From: Nonomuraea longispora
GTDB taxonomy: Bacteria > Actinomycetota > Actinomycetes > Streptosporangiales > Streptosporangiaceae
Length of the DNA: 64,000 bases
Assembly (NCBI RefSeq): GCF_004348345.1
Contig: NZ_SMJZ01000016.1
Location: 1-64,000 of the forward strand
Direction: 5' to 3'
Positions 49,984 to 59,038 of the stretch are shown one piece after another (the first letter of the stretch is position 1; each line of letters starts with the position of its first letter). The translations under genes were made by a program, and so were the position numbers. The notes beneath the pieces were generated by a model. It did no database searches, was not told the DNA's origin, and saw only the letters and a program-made list of their open reading frames with translations.

Positions 49984-51242
49984 GCCGCACCCCCCGTCAT
50001 GCCGGCCGCGAACCTGCCGCGGCTGGCGGCGTCCTGCCAGACGTTGGCGATCGAGGTGCCGGCGGGCAGCCGTACGATGCGCCAGCCGTACCCGGCGAGC
50101 ACGGTCTGCACCGCCTCGAGGTCCTCGGCCGCCTTCTTGTCGCCGCCGTTCCAGGTCGCCACGTCGAGCAGGACCGCCACACCGGTGATGCCGCTGTGTC
50201 TCAGCCTGGCCAGTTCCCTCGCCTCCTCCGCGTCCATCGCGCCGAGCACGGCCACGACCAGCCCGTCGCCGCCGCCCTGCCGCAGGGCGGAGACCCCCAT
50301 CTCCAGCGAGCGGGCCGGGCTGTGCCGTACCACGGCAAGGGTGTCGAGCAACGACCAGCTCAGGCCCGTGTCGGTCAGGTGCTCGGCACCCTGGTCGGTC
50401 ACCAGCCGCAGGCCTAGTCCCTCACGGGCGAGGTGCACGCCGATCGAGGCCGCGGCCGAGACCCCCACCTCGAACGAGGAGCGCGGGCCCTCGCCGCGGT
50501 GGGCGTGCCTGCGGGTGTCGAGCAGGAGCGCGCCGCGGCTCTGCCACTGCTGCTCCTCCCGGCGCACCATCAGCTCGCCGCGGCGGGCGGTCGAGCGCCA
50601 GTGCACCCGCCGCAGGTCGTCGCCCTGCCGGTACTCGCGCGGAGCCACGTCGTCGTCGCCGGCCGCCGCCACGCTCCTCGTACGGCTGTCGCCGCCGCCC
50701 GTCCACTCGCCCGACAGCCGTACGTGCGGCAGCGCCGCGACGTGCGGCGTCACCACGAGCGTGTCGCTGATGGTGAACGAGCGGGTCAGCTCCACCAGCC
50801 CGAACGGGTCGGTGATGCGGATCGACAGCGGGCCGATCGTGTAGCGGCCGCGCAGGTCGGAGCGCACCCGGTAGTCGATCTCCCGTACGCCCCGCGACTC
50901 CACCCGGTCCAGCACGAACCGGGGCCGCACCCCTAGGGCGTAGGGAACGGTGTCCTCGATGAGCAGCAGGCCGGTCGGCAGCCTGGTGACGTTCTCCAGC
51001 CGCAAAGTGACGGTGGCCTCGCCGCCCACCTCGGCCCTCGCCGGGTCCAGCCGCCGGGCGCAGCTCAGCCGGTAGCGTGTGCGCGCGGCCACGAGCGCGG
51101 CCAGCAGCGGCAGCGCGGTCACCAGCACCCCGATCCTGAACAGGTCGTTCTCACCCAGGAGCAGGGCCATCAGCAACGCCGCGATCCCCGAGGCGAGAAA
51201 CGATCGTCCCCTGGAGGTCAGCGCCTGCAGGCCGGCCCTCAC
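49980..51242 (-). CDS. DUF58 domain protein
   Basis: 420 residues with two N-terminal hydrophobic helices (about 12-50), an Ig-like region (EVGGEATVTLRLENVTRLP), and the DUF58 signature PREYRQGDDLRRVHWRSTAR followed by a VWA-like part. DUF58 proteins are consistently encoded with MoxR ATPases and probably act at the membrane as assembly partners. It overlaps both neighbours by 4 bp. Confidence 0.92.
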   Translation of the reverse strand: MRAGLQALTSRGRSFLASGIAALLMALLLGENDLFRIGVLVTALPLLAALVAARTRYRLSCARRLDPARAEVGGEATVTLRLENVTRLPTGLLLIEDTVPYALGVRPRFVLDRVESRGVREIDYRVRSDLRGRYTIGPLSIRITDPFGLVELTRSFTISDTLVVTPHVAALPHVRLSGEWTGGGDSRTRSVAAAGDDDVAPREYRQGDDLRRVHWRSTARRGELMVRREEQQWQSRGALLLDTRRHAHRGEGPRSSFEVGVSAAASIGVHLAREGLGLRLVTDQGAEHLTDTGLSWSLLDTLAVVRHSPARSLEMGVSALRQGGGDGLVVAVLGAMDAEEARELARLRHSGITGVAVLLDVATWNGGDKKAAEDLEAVQTVLAGYGWRIVRLPAGTSIANVWQDAASRGRFAAGMTGGAA

Positions 51243-52273
51243 GACGCTCGGGACTCGGGCACCGGCACGCGCCTGAGCAGATCGGTCACCACCTGCTCGG
51301 GCAGGCGGCGCTGCCCCTGCGCCTCGGTGCTGGGCAGCAGCCGGTGCGCGAGCACGGGAACGGCAAGGTCCTGCACGTCGTCGGGGATGACGTAGTCACG
51401 GCCCGCCAGCGCCGCGTGCGCCCGCGCGGCCCGTACGAGCTGCAGTGTGGACCGGGGTGAGGCGCCCAGCCGCAGGTCGGGGGAGTGGCGGGTGGCCACG
51501 ACCAGGTCGATGGCGTACTTCTTGACCGCCTGCGAGACGTAGACCCCGCGTACGGCCTCGATGAGCGCCCGCACCTCGGCCGTCGTCGCCACCGGCTCGA
51601 GCTTGTCGAGCGGCGAGGCGCTGCCGTGCACGTCGAGCATCTCCAGTTCGGCTGTCGGCTCCGGGTAGCCCATCGCGATCCGTACGGAGAAGCGGTCGCG
51701 CTGTGCCTCGGGCAGGGGATAGGTGCCCTCCATCTCGATGGGGTTCTGGGTCGCCATCACCATGAACGGCGAGTCCAGCTTGTACGTCACCCCGTCCACC
51801 GTCACCTGGTGCTCCTCCATGCATTCCAGCAAGGCGGACTGCGTCTTGGGGGAGGCACGGTTGATCTCGTCGCCCACCACGATGTTGGCGAACACCGGTC
51901 CGGGCTTGAACTCGAACTCTCGGGTCTGCTGGTTGTACGCGCTCACCCCGGTGATGTCGCTGGGCAGCAGGTCGGGGGTGAACTGCACACGCCGCACAGG
52001 ACAGTCGATCGACCGGGCGAGAGCCTTGGCCAGCATGGTCTTGCCGACCCCGGGCACGTCCTCGATGAGGAGGTGCCCCTCGGCGAGCAGGACGGTCAGC
52101 GTGAGGCGGACGGCGTCGCTCTTGCCCTCGATCACCGATTCGATGGCCTGCCGAATCCGGTGGGCGGTGGAGACCAGCTCGCCGAGCTGGGGAGGGACGT
52201 CATGGGTAACTGCCACCAGGCCTCCATGAGAGAAGTGCGACGGCTGTCCCGTTGGTGCCATTGCGGGAGCCAT
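51239..52273 (-). CDS. MoxR-family AAA+ ATPase
   Basis: 344 residues with Walker A DVPGVGKTMLAKALA, Walker B IVVGDEINRASPKTQ and the family block QNPIEMEGTYPLPEAQRDRF. These ATPases are thought to be chaperones for the adjacent DUF58/VWA proteins. ATG 52273 has AAAAGGA 5 nt upstream on this strand; the frame is open to 52516 but the extra part is not conserved-looking. Divergent from mraZ. Confidence 0.93.
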   Translation of the reverse strand: MAPAMAPTGQPSHFSHGGLVAVTHDVPPQLGELVSTAHRIRQAIESVIEGKSDAVRLTLTVLLAEGHLLIEDVPGVGKTMLAKALARSIDCPVRRVQFTPDLLPSDITGVSAYNQQTREFEFKPGPVFANIVVGDEINRASPKTQSALLECMEEHQVTVDGVTYKLDSPFMVMATQNPIEMEGTYPLPEAQRDRFSVRIAMGYPEPTAELEMLDVHGSASPLDKLEPVATTAEVRALIEAVRGVYVSQAVKKYAIDLVVATRHSPDLRLGASPRSTLQLVRAARAHAALAGRDYVIPDDVQDLAVPVLAHRLLPSTEAQGQRRLPEQVVTDLLRRVPVPESRAS

Positions 52274-52597
52274 GCCATTCCTTTTCCATTGTGTGTACGA
52301 CCCTACGACGCTGTGGGTTCGCGAGCGACATTTGTGGATATTCCAGCGAACCTCGGCGATGTGCCTGTTCTTGTGGCATAGCGATGCGAATCCAGTGACA
52401 CGAGGGCCATGATCCGCGCCACATTCCCCCACCCCGGCCTTCGTGTGGCGCTCGCCGCCTAATTTCGCGGTCTTTACAACCCTCGACACGCCCATGAGGG
52501 TTGACCGGCCGCTCACCCCCCTTCACTGCACTCCACCGCTCTGACCTGCGGTAACGCAACGGAAACTGATGATGAAGACGGTTCGAATCAGTTGACG
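52274..52597. other. Divergent moxR-mraZ intergenic region
   Basis: About 320 bp with lower GC than its surroundings. On the minus strand TAGGGT (52305-52300) is a possible moxR -10. AACCCTC (52478-52484) and GAGGGTT (52496-52502) form a 7-bp hairpin with an 11-nt loop. No gene is supported. Confidence 0.5.
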
Positions 52598-52619
52598 GTG
52601 GGGAGAAGTGGAGTATGGT
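52592..52619 (+). promoter_or_regulatory. dcw-cluster promoter PmraZ
   Basis: TTGACG (52592-52597) and TATGGT (52614-52619) are separated by 16 bp, a good sigma-70-type promoter with the start near 52626. It overlaps the MraZ boxes and heads the mraZ-to-ftsW transcript. Confidence 0.7.
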
Positions 52620-52633
52620 GGTGCGCAGTGGAG
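52598..52633 (+). promoter_or_regulatory. MraZ operator: four direct repeats at 10-bp spacing
   Basis: GTGGGG (52598-52603), GTGGAG (52608-52613), GTGGTG (52618-52623) and GTGGAG (52628-52633) are separated by 4-bp spacers. MraZ is known to bind such GTGG[A/T]G repeats with 10-bp periodicity upstream of its own gene. They cover the -10 region, so binding should repress the cluster. Confidence 0.88.
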
Positions 52634-52684
52634 GGCCCGGTGCGCCAGCGCTGAGCGCTTCACGAGGCACGGGAGGTGGGGCCG

Positions 52685-53116
52685 ATGTTCCTCGGCACCC
52701 ATCAACCGCGTCTGGACGACAAGGGACGGCTGTTCCTGCCGGCTAAGTACCGTGAGGAGCTGGCGGAGGGTCTTGTGATCACCAAAGGCCAGGAGCGATG
52801 CCTCTACGTCTTTCCCGTGGAGGAGTTCCAGCGCATAACCGAGGCTCTCGGCACCGCCCCGGTCACCGCCAAGGCGGTGCGTGACTACAGCCGCGTCTTC
52901 TTCGCCAGTGCGTCCGACGAGAAACCGGACAAACAAGGACGCATCACGATCCCGCAGAGTCTCCGCCAGTACGCGGGGTTGGAGCGTGACTGCGTTGTCA
53001 TCGGGGCCAACACCCGGCTGGAGATCTGGGACGCGCAGGCCTGGGAAACCTATCTCAGCGCGCAGGAGCAGGCGTTCGCCGATCTGTCGGAGGAGGTGCT
53101 GCCAGGGATCCTGTAG
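52685..53116 (+). CDS. mraZ: Transcriptional regulator MraZ
   Basis: 143 residues with two AbrB-like MraZ repeats: [20 protein letters not shown] with KYREEL at the N-terminus, and [18 protein letters not shown] in the second half. MraZ forms ring oligomers and autoregulates the dcw cluster; its target repeats are just upstream. ATG 52685 has GGGAGGTG 6 nt upstream; GTG 52676 overlaps that site. Confidence 0.97.
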   Translation: MFLGTHQPRLDDKGRLFLPAKYREELAEGLVITKGQERCLYVFPVEEFQRITEALGTAPVTAKAVRDYSRVFFASASDEKPDKQGRITIPQSLRQYAGLERDCVVIGANTRLEIWDAQAWETYLSAQEQAFADLSEEVLPGIL

Positions 53117-53334
53117 TGACCACGGTCGATCCGTCGGTGATGTCGTTCGGCGAGGTCTCCACCCGCAACCACTGTCTGCCAGCTGATGCACCTTCCCCGG
53201 TGTCAGATGACAGGCGTCCACGAAGAGGGTGCGGATGGGGACCTGGCCGGACGGCGCCGGGTGGGGACCCAGGAAGACCGGCGAGACGATCGATACGCGT
53301 CATCCGCGAGCAGGACGCGAAAGGGGGGTTGGAG

Positions 53335-54300
53335 ATGCAGAACGACGTCGGCACGGGCGGTCACGTTCCGGTGATGCTCGAGCGCGTTCTGGAACTGCTC
53401 GGTCCCGCGCTGTCCGGCCGCGCGCCGGTGGTCGTCGACGCCAATCTCGGCCTCGGCGGGCACGCGGAGGCCCTGCTCGCCGCCTTTCCCGCGCTCCACC
53501 TGATCGGGATCGACCGCGACCCTTTCGCGATCGAGCACTCGGCCCGCAGGCTGAGCCCTTATGCCGACAGGACGACCCTGGTGCACGCGTCCTCCGCCGA
53601 CCTGGCCGAGGTGCTGGCCGGTGAGGGGCGCACCACGGTCGACGGGGCGCTGTTCGACCTGGGGGTCTCCTCGCCGCAGCTCGACGAGGCCGGGCGCGGG
53701 TTCGCCTACGCTTACGACGCCCCGCTCGACATGCGGATGGACACCGAGCAGGAGCTGACGGCGGAGCAGGTGGTCAACACCTACGCCGCGGACGAGTTGG
53801 TCCGCATCCTGCGTGACTACGGCGAAGAACGATTCGCCCCGCGTGTCGCGGGCCTGATCATCAGAGAACGGGCCAAAGAGGCAATAACCTCGACCAAGCG
53901 GCTGGCGGACATCGTCCGGCAGGCGATCCCGGCCGCGACGCGGCGTACCGGCGGAAACCCCGCCAAGAGGACTTTCCAGGCGCTGCGCATCGAGGTGAAC
54001 GCGGAGCTGTCCGCCCTTGAGGCGGCGCTTCCCGCGGCGCTCGACGCGCTGGCGCTCGGTGGGCGAGTCGTCGTGCTCTCCTACCACTCACTCGAGGACC
54101 GGCTGACCAAGCAGGCCCTCACGGCGCGAACCAAGGACACCAGCCCGCCCGGGCTGCCGGTCCCGCTGCCGGCGCATCAGCCGAGGTTCCGCCTGCTGAC
54201 TAGGGGAGCCGAGCTCCCGAGCGAAGAAGAGCTCGCCCGCAACCCGCGGGCGGCCTCGGCCCGGCTACGGGCGGCAGAGAGGATCCGTGTTGACGACTGA
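53335..54300 (+). CDS. rsmH: 16S rRNA m4C1402 methyltransferase RsmH (MraW)
   Basis: RsmH methylates C1402 of 16S rRNA. 321 residues with [14 protein letters not shown], the SAM motif [35 protein letters not shown] and the C-terminal [19 protein letters not shown] 53335 is preceded by AAGGGGGG; the 218-bp gap after mraZ is open in frame but is not conserved-looking. Its end overlaps ftsL by 14 bp. Confidence 0.96.
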   Translation: MQNDVGTGGHVPVMLERVLELLGPALSGRAPVVVDANLGLGGHAEALLAAFPALHLIGIDRDPFAIEHSARRLSPYADRTTLVHASSADLAEVLAGEGRTTVDGALFDLGVSSPQLDEAGRGFAYAYDAPLDMRMDTEQELTAEQVVNTYAADELVRILRDYGEERFAPRVAGLIIRERAKEAITSTKRLADIVRQAIPAATRRTGGNPAKRTFQALRIEVNAELSALEAALPAALDALALGGRVVVLSYHSLEDRLTKQALTARTKDTSPPGLPVPLPAHQPRFRLLTRGAELPSEEELARNPRAASARLRAAERIRVDD

Positions 54301-54787
54301 GCAGGAGTTCGGCCGGGGTGCGCCCGTCCGCCGCGCCGTGCCCAAGACGGGCACGCGCCGGTCCGGAGCGCAGCACCAGTCCAAGCCGCGGCCCCGTCCT
54401 GACGCGCGCCCCCACGCCGGAGGCGCGCGGCCGGTCACCGGCCGAGCGCGTCCCGAGACCGGCCCCGTCCCGCGGCCAAGGCCCGCGCGCCGGCAGCGCG
54501 CGCCGTTCGTGCTGCTCGTCGTCGGGCTGCTCTGCGGTGGCCTGGTGAGCCTGCTGCTGCTCAACACCATGCTGGCCAAGGACGCGATCACCGACGCCAA
54601 CCTGCGCGAGGAGATCGCCGTGGCGCGCCAGGAGAACGAGAAGATCAACCAGGAATACCAGCGCAAGACCCAGCCGGACGTCATCGCCGAGATGGCCGAG
54701 AAGCAGGGCCAGCACCCCGACTGGGACAACCCGAACGCCTGGACCAGCGCGGGAGAGCGAGCCAGCCGGGTGGACAGGGAACGGTGA
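54287..54787 (+). CDS. ftsL: FtsL-like cell division protein
   Basis: 166 residues: a basic, Pro/Arg-rich cytoplasmic part of about 70 residues, one transmembrane helix ([19 protein letters not shown], about 74-92) and an external coiled-coil-like segment ([19 protein letters not shown]). FtsL with FtsB and FtsQ activates FtsW/FtsI. Identification rests on topology and position; sequence conservation of FtsL is low. GTG 54287 or TTG 54290 starts; the AGAGAGGA site fits TTG slightly better. Overlaps ftsI by 4 bp. Confidence 0.88.
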   Translation: MLTTEQEFGRGAPVRRAVPKTGTRRSGAQHQSKPRPRPDARPHAGGARPVTGRARPETGPVPRPRPARRQRAPFVLLVVGLLCGGLVSLLLLNTMLAKDAITDANLREEIAVARQENEKINQEYQRKTQPDVIAEMAEKQGQHPDWDNPNAWTSAGERASRVDRER

Positions 54788-57468
54788 GGGACTCCAGCGG
54801 CAGGGGGCAGGGACCCGGCCGTGGCGCTGGCGGCGCCGGCTCTCAAGGAGGGCCAGGCGCCGCTCGTCGTACGCCGGGAGGTCCGGGGCGGGGCGGACGG
54901 CAAGGCGGCTCGGCCCGCTCCGAGGGCACGGGCCGCCCGGCGTCCCCGGACGAACCGCCCCGCCGGCCACGCAAGCCCGACCCGTTCGACCTGCCGTTCG
55001 GGCGTGACGACGCGACGAGGGACCGGCCGCCGCAGGAGCCGGGCTCCCCACGCGGCCGCCGCCCCAGCGACTCCGGCCGGGACCAGGACCGTGATTCCGA
55101 CCGCGACCCGGGCCGCGGCTCCGGGCGCGCGTCCGGGCGTGACTCCGGGCGTGCTTCCGGGCGGGGCAGCGCGGGCGATGCGGGAGTGCGCCGGCGGCCT
55201 CGTGATGAGAGCGACCCGCCGAGGGGCCGCGTCTCCCGTGGCCGCGGCGGCGACGCCCCGAGAGGGCGCACGCCGCAGGGGCGTGACGAGAACGACCGGC
55301 TGCGCGGCCGGGCTCCGCAGGGCCGCGAGGAGGGCCCGCGTCCCCGAGGGCGTTCCACCCCGGGCCGGGACGAGGGGGAGCGTCCCAGAGGGCGTCCTCC
55401 CCAGGGCCGCGACGCCGCCGACCGGCTCAGGGGCCGCGACGAACGCACACGCGGGCGCGGCGACCGCCGGGACGCGCCCGACGCGCCGCAGGGCCCGCGT
55501 TCGCGCCGTGACGGCGCCAGGCCGGACGCCGGTGACCCACGCCGCCCCGGCAGACACGAGGACGGGCCGCTGCGCCGTACCCAGGCGGCAGGAGCCAGGC
55601 CGCAGGCCGCGGGCTCCAGGCCGGATCCGGCGCCGGGCGGCCGTGAGCGGGTGGCGACGCGCCGCGGCGGAGACGCGCCGCCACCCAGGGGCCCGCGCCG
55701 GCCCCCCACACCGCCGCGCCCGCCCAGGCCGCCGCTCATGCTGCGGCTCGGCAGCCCGCGCAGGCGCATCAACATCGGCCTGATCGGCATGACGTTCGTG
55801 CTGTCGATCTTCGCCGGGCGGCTGATCCAGATGCAGGGGCTCGACTCCAAGGTGTACGCCGCCGCGGCGGCGGACCAGCGCCAGCACACCGAGAACATCC
55901 CCGCCAAGCGCGGCTCGATCACCGACGTCAACGGCCACGAGCTCGCCGTGACGGTCGAGGCGCGCGACGTGTCGATCGACCCGTCGAAGGTGCCGGAGGC
56001 CGGGCGCGCCAACGTGGCGGCCGTGCTGGCCAAGCACCTGGGCAAGGACCAGCAGGAGATCGCCGCCAAGCTGGCCACGCCGAACACCCGCTACCAGCTC
56101 CTGGCCAGGGGAGTCGATCCCGTGGTGGCCAGCCGCCTGCTCCAGGCCCGCGTGCCCGCGCTGTCGGCGAAGAAGACCTACCGCCGGCTCTACCCCGCGG
56201 GTGATCTGGCGGGAAGCCTGGTCGGGTTCGTGGGCGACGAGGGCGACGGCCTCGGCGGCATGGAACAGGCCAGGAACTCGCTGCTGGCGGGCCGCGACGG
56301 GGAGATGCGCGTCGAGACCGGCCGTGACGGCCTGCGCATCCCGATGACGAGCAGCCAGCGCACGGCCCCCGTGAACGGCCGCGACGTACGCCTCACCATC
56401 GACCGCGACATCCAGTGGGCCGCCCAGAAGTCGATCGGCGAGCAGGTACGCGAGTCCGGAGCCGAAAGCGGCACCGTCATCGTGATGGACGTGCGGAACG
56501 CGCAGATCATCGCCATGGCCAACTCTCCCGAGCTCGACCTGAACGACTGGCGCGAGGCCCCGGCGAGCAGCTACGTCAACAAGGCCGCCGCCGACGTCTT
56601 CGAGCCCGGCAGCACCAACAAGGTGATCACCGCGGCCGCCGCGCTGGAGGCCGGGGTGGTGGAACCGCACACGGTGTTCGAGGTGCCCGACCGGATCCGG
56701 TGCGCCGACCAGGTCCTGCGCGACGCGCACACGCACAAGACGGAGTCGATGACGTTCCTCCAGGCCATGGCGCAGTCCAGCAACGTGGCCACGATCATGG
56801 CGGCGCGCGAGGTCGGCAGCGAGGGCCTGCACAAGATGCTCAAGAAGTTCGGGTTCGGCACGCGGCCGGGCGGCGGCGTGCCCAGCGCGGAGGCCGGCCT
56901 GCTGCCCGACTACAGGGAGTGGTCAGGCAGCCAGAGCTGCACGGTCGCCTACGGGCAGGGCGTGTCGGTGACCGCGCTGCAGATGGCCAGCGTCTACCAG
57001 ACCATCGCCAACGGGGGCGTCAAGATCGAACCGCAGATCGTCGCGGGCACGACCGACCCGTCGGGCAGGTTCGTCCCTGCTCCGCCCGGTAAGCAGACCA
57101 GGGTGGTGAGCCAGACGACGGCGAAGGAGATCACGGCCATGCTGGAGAGCGCGGTGGGCGAGGAGGGCACCGGGCAGCTCGCGGCCATCCCCGGCTATCG
57201 GGTGGCGGGCAAGACGGGCACGGCGAACCGCTATGATGCCGAGCTCGGCCGTTATGACGGTTACACGGCCTCGTTCGTGGGGTTCAGCCCCGCGGACAAC
57301 CCTCGGCTCGTGGTGCTTTCCGTCCTGCAGAACCCGAAGAACGGCCATTTCGGCGGGCAGCTGGCCGCCCCCGTGTTCAAGGATGTGATGACGTTCGCCA
57401 TCAAGAGCAAGAAGATTCCTCCCACAGGCTCCGCCGCGCCGCCGGTGCGGACGCGCGCGGGACAGTGA
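54784..57468 (+). CDS. ftsI: Septal peptidoglycan transpeptidase FtsI (PBP3) with a long Arg/Gly-rich tail
   Basis: Class B penicillin-binding protein that cross-links septal peptidoglycan. After the membrane helix (about 330-350) comes the dimerisation domain with NIPAKRGSITDVNG. The transpeptidase motifs are STNK (Ser610), SSN (665-667) and KTGT (Lys810). The cytoplasmic N-terminus is exceptional: about 325 residues rich in Arg, Gly, Pro and Asp, including a 14-residue repeat from 160 to about 229. Total 894 residues, against about 600 for the family. GTG start overlapping ftsL. Confidence 0.95.
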   Translation: MRDSSGRGQGPGRGAGGAGSQGGPGAARRTPGGPGRGGRQGGSARSEGTGRPASPDEPPRRPRKPDPFDLPFGRDDATRDRPPQEPGSPRGRRPSDSGRDQDRDSDRDPGRGSGRASGRDSGRASGRGSAGDAGVRRRPRDESDPPRGRVSRGRGGDAPRGRTPQGRDENDRLRGRAPQGREEGPRPRGRSTPGRDEGERPRGRPPQGRDAADRLRGRDERTRGRGDRRDAPDAPQGPRSRRDGARPDAGDPRRPGRHEDGPLRRTQAAGARPQAAGSRPDPAPGGRERVATRRGGDAPPPRGPRRPPTPPRPPRPPLMLRLGSPRRRINIGLIGMTFVLSIFAGRLIQMQGLDSKVYAAAAADQRQHTENIPAKRGSITDVNGHELAVTVEARDVSIDPSKVPEAGRANVAAVLAKHLGKDQQEIAAKLATPNTRYQLLARGVDPVVASRLLQARVPALSAKKTYRRLYPAGDLAGSLVGFVGDEGDGLGGMEQARNSLLAGRDGEMRVETGRDGLRIPMTSSQRTAPVNGRDVRLTIDRDIQWAAQKSIGEQVRESGAESGTVIVMDVRNAQIIAMANSPELDLNDWREAPASSYVNKAAADVFEPGSTNKVITAAAALEAGVVEPHTVFEVPDRIRCADQVLRDAHTHKTESMTFLQAMAQSSNVATIMAAREVGSEGLHKMLKKFGFGTRPGGGVPSAEAGLLPDYREWSGSQSCTVAYGQGVSVTALQMASVYQTIANGGVKIEPQIVAGTTDPSGRFVPAPPGKQTRVVSQTTAKEITAMLESAVGEEGTGQLAAIPGYRVAGKTGTANRYDAELGRYDGYTASFVGFSPADNPRLVVLSVLQNPKNGHFGGQLAAPVFKDVMTFAIKSKKIPPTGSAAPPVRTRAGQ
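55261..55428 (+). repeat. 42-bp / 14-residue tandem repeats in ftsI
   Basis: Four consecutive units start at 55261, 55303, 55345 and 55387. Translated they are RGRTPQGRDENDRL, RGRAPQGREEGPRP, RGRSTPGRDEGERP and RGRPPQGRDAADRL; a degenerate fifth unit follows to 55470. The DNA copies have diverged while the RGRxxxGR(D/E) pattern persists, which suggests the protein pattern is maintained. Confidence 0.85.
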
Positions 57469-57478
57469 GCAGGGAAGG

Positions 57479-57484
57479 TACGCT
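57479..57484 (+). promoter_or_regulatory. Leaderless-type -10 box of murE
   Basis: TACGCT is 6 nt before the murE GTG in the 22-bp ftsI-murE gap. It would give murE and downstream genes a second, internal promoter. Confidence 0.45.
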
Positions 57485-57490
57485 CTCGCC

Positions 57491-59038
57491 GTGCGTCCCC
57501 CGTCGTCTATGCGTCCCACGACCAGCCCGCCCCGCCCGCTGACCGGGCTCGCGACCATGATCGACGCCGATTCCGGCACGTCACGGTCGCCACACGCGGC
57601 ACTGACCGGTGTCACCAACGACTCCCGTGCCGTCCGGCGCGGCGATCTCTACGTCGCGTTGTCCGGGAGCCGGGTGCACGGCGCCGACTTCGCCGCCCAG
57701 GCGATGGCGAGCGGCGCCGTCGCGGTGCTCACCGACCGGGCCGGCCGCGACGCGGCCGTCGCAACGGGGCTGCCCGTGCTGATCGTGCCCGACCCGCGCG
57801 CCCTGCTGGGGCAGATCTCCTCCTGGGTGTACGGCCAGCCGGCCCACGACGTCCAGATCCTCGGCGTCACCGGCACCAGCGGCAAGTCCACCACCACGTT
57901 CATGCTGGAGGCGGGCCTGAAGGCGGCCGGGCACACGGCCGGCCTGGTGGGCGGCGTCGAGATCCACGTGGGGGAGGAGCGTTTCGCGCCCACGCTCACC
58001 ACGCCGGAGGCCTGCGACCTGCACGGACTGTTCGCGCTGATGCGCGAGGAGGGCGTCGGCGCGGCCGTGATGGAGGTCTCCAGCCACGCGCTCGCGCTCG
58101 GCCGGGTCGACGGCATCTTCTACGACGTGGCCCTGTTCACCAACCTGTCGCAGGACCACCTCGACTTCCACAGGGACTTCGACGACTACTTCGCGACCAA
58201 GGCGCGGTTGTTCCAGCCCGAGCTGAGCCGCGCCGGGGTGACCAACTACGACGATCCCTACGGGCGTGAGCTGCTCGGTCTGGCCAAGGTGCCGATGACC
58301 ACGTTCTCGGCCGAGGGCGATCCGCGGGCCGGGTGGCGGGCGGTCGACGCCAGGCTCGGCGCCGACGGCAGCGCGTTCCGGGTGGTGGGTCCCGGCGGGG
58401 TCGAGGCCGACGCGCAGATCGCGCTGCCCGGCCCGTTCAACGTGGCCAACGCGCTCGGCGCCATCGTGACCCTGGTCGAGGCCGGGGTGCCGCTGCAGAC
58501 CGCCGTGCACGGCGTCGGATCCCTCACCGGGGTCCCTGGGCGCATGCAGCGCATCACGGGCGCCGAGCAAGACTTCCAGGCACTCGTTGACTACTCCCAC
58601 AAACCGGGCGCGGTGGAGTCGGTGCTGCGTTCGCTGCGGTCGGTCACGGCGGGGGAGCTGACGATCGTGCTCGGCTGCGGCGGCGACCGCGACAAGGGCA
58701 AACGGCCCATCATGGGTGAGATCGCCGCTCAGCTGGCAGATGTGGCTATTTTTACCAACGACAATCCTCGCTCCGAGGATCCGCTCACCATCCTCGCGAC
58801 GATGATGGAGGGGGCGCTCCGCGTTCCGCAGCACGACCGCGCACATGTGATCATTGAGCCCGACCGCGCGGCCGCCATCGGCCTGGCGATCGCCCGGGCC
58901 GGGCGCGGCGACGTGATCGTCGTGGCCGGCAAGGGCCATGAGCAGGGCCAGTACGTTTCAGGCGAGGTGATCCCCTTCGACGACCGCGAAGTGGTCGCCG
59001 AAGCGATCGACGCACGCAAGGAAAGCAGGAAGCACTAA
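57491..59038 (+). CDS. murE: UDP-MurNAc-tripeptide synthetase MurE
   Basis: MurE adds the third residue (meso-diaminopimelate in most actinomycetes) to UDP-MurNAc-dipeptide. Mur-ligase P-loop GVTGTSGKSTTTFMLEAG (about 126-143), the NLSQDHLDFH block and the diaminopimelate-recognition motif DNPRSEDP (about 424-431), which argues for meso-DAP and against lysine. 515 residues. GTG start. Its stop TAA overlaps the murF ATG by one base. Confidence 0.97.
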   Translation: MRPPSSMRPTTSPPRPLTGLATMIDADSGTSRSPHAALTGVTNDSRAVRRGDLYVALSGSRVHGADFAAQAMASGAVAVLTDRAGRDAAVATGLPVLIVPDPRALLGQISSWVYGQPAHDVQILGVTGTSGKSTTTFMLEAGLKAAGHTAGLVGGVEIHVGEERFAPTLTTPEACDLHGLFALMREEGVGAAVMEVSSHALALGRVDGIFYDVALFTNLSQDHLDFHRDFDDYFATKARLFQPELSRAGVTNYDDPYGRELLGLAKVPMTTFSAEGDPRAGWRAVDARLGADGSAFRVVGPGGVEADAQIALPGPFNVANALGAIVTLVEAGVPLQTAVHGVGSLTGVPGRMQRITGAEQDFQALVDYSHKPGAVESVLRSLRSVTAGELTIVLGCGGDRDKGKRPIMGEIAAQLADVAIFTNDNPRSEDPLTILATMMEGALRVPQHDRAHVIIEPDRAAAIGLAIARAGRGDVIVVAGKGHEQGQYVSGEVIPFDDREVVAEAIDARKESRKH

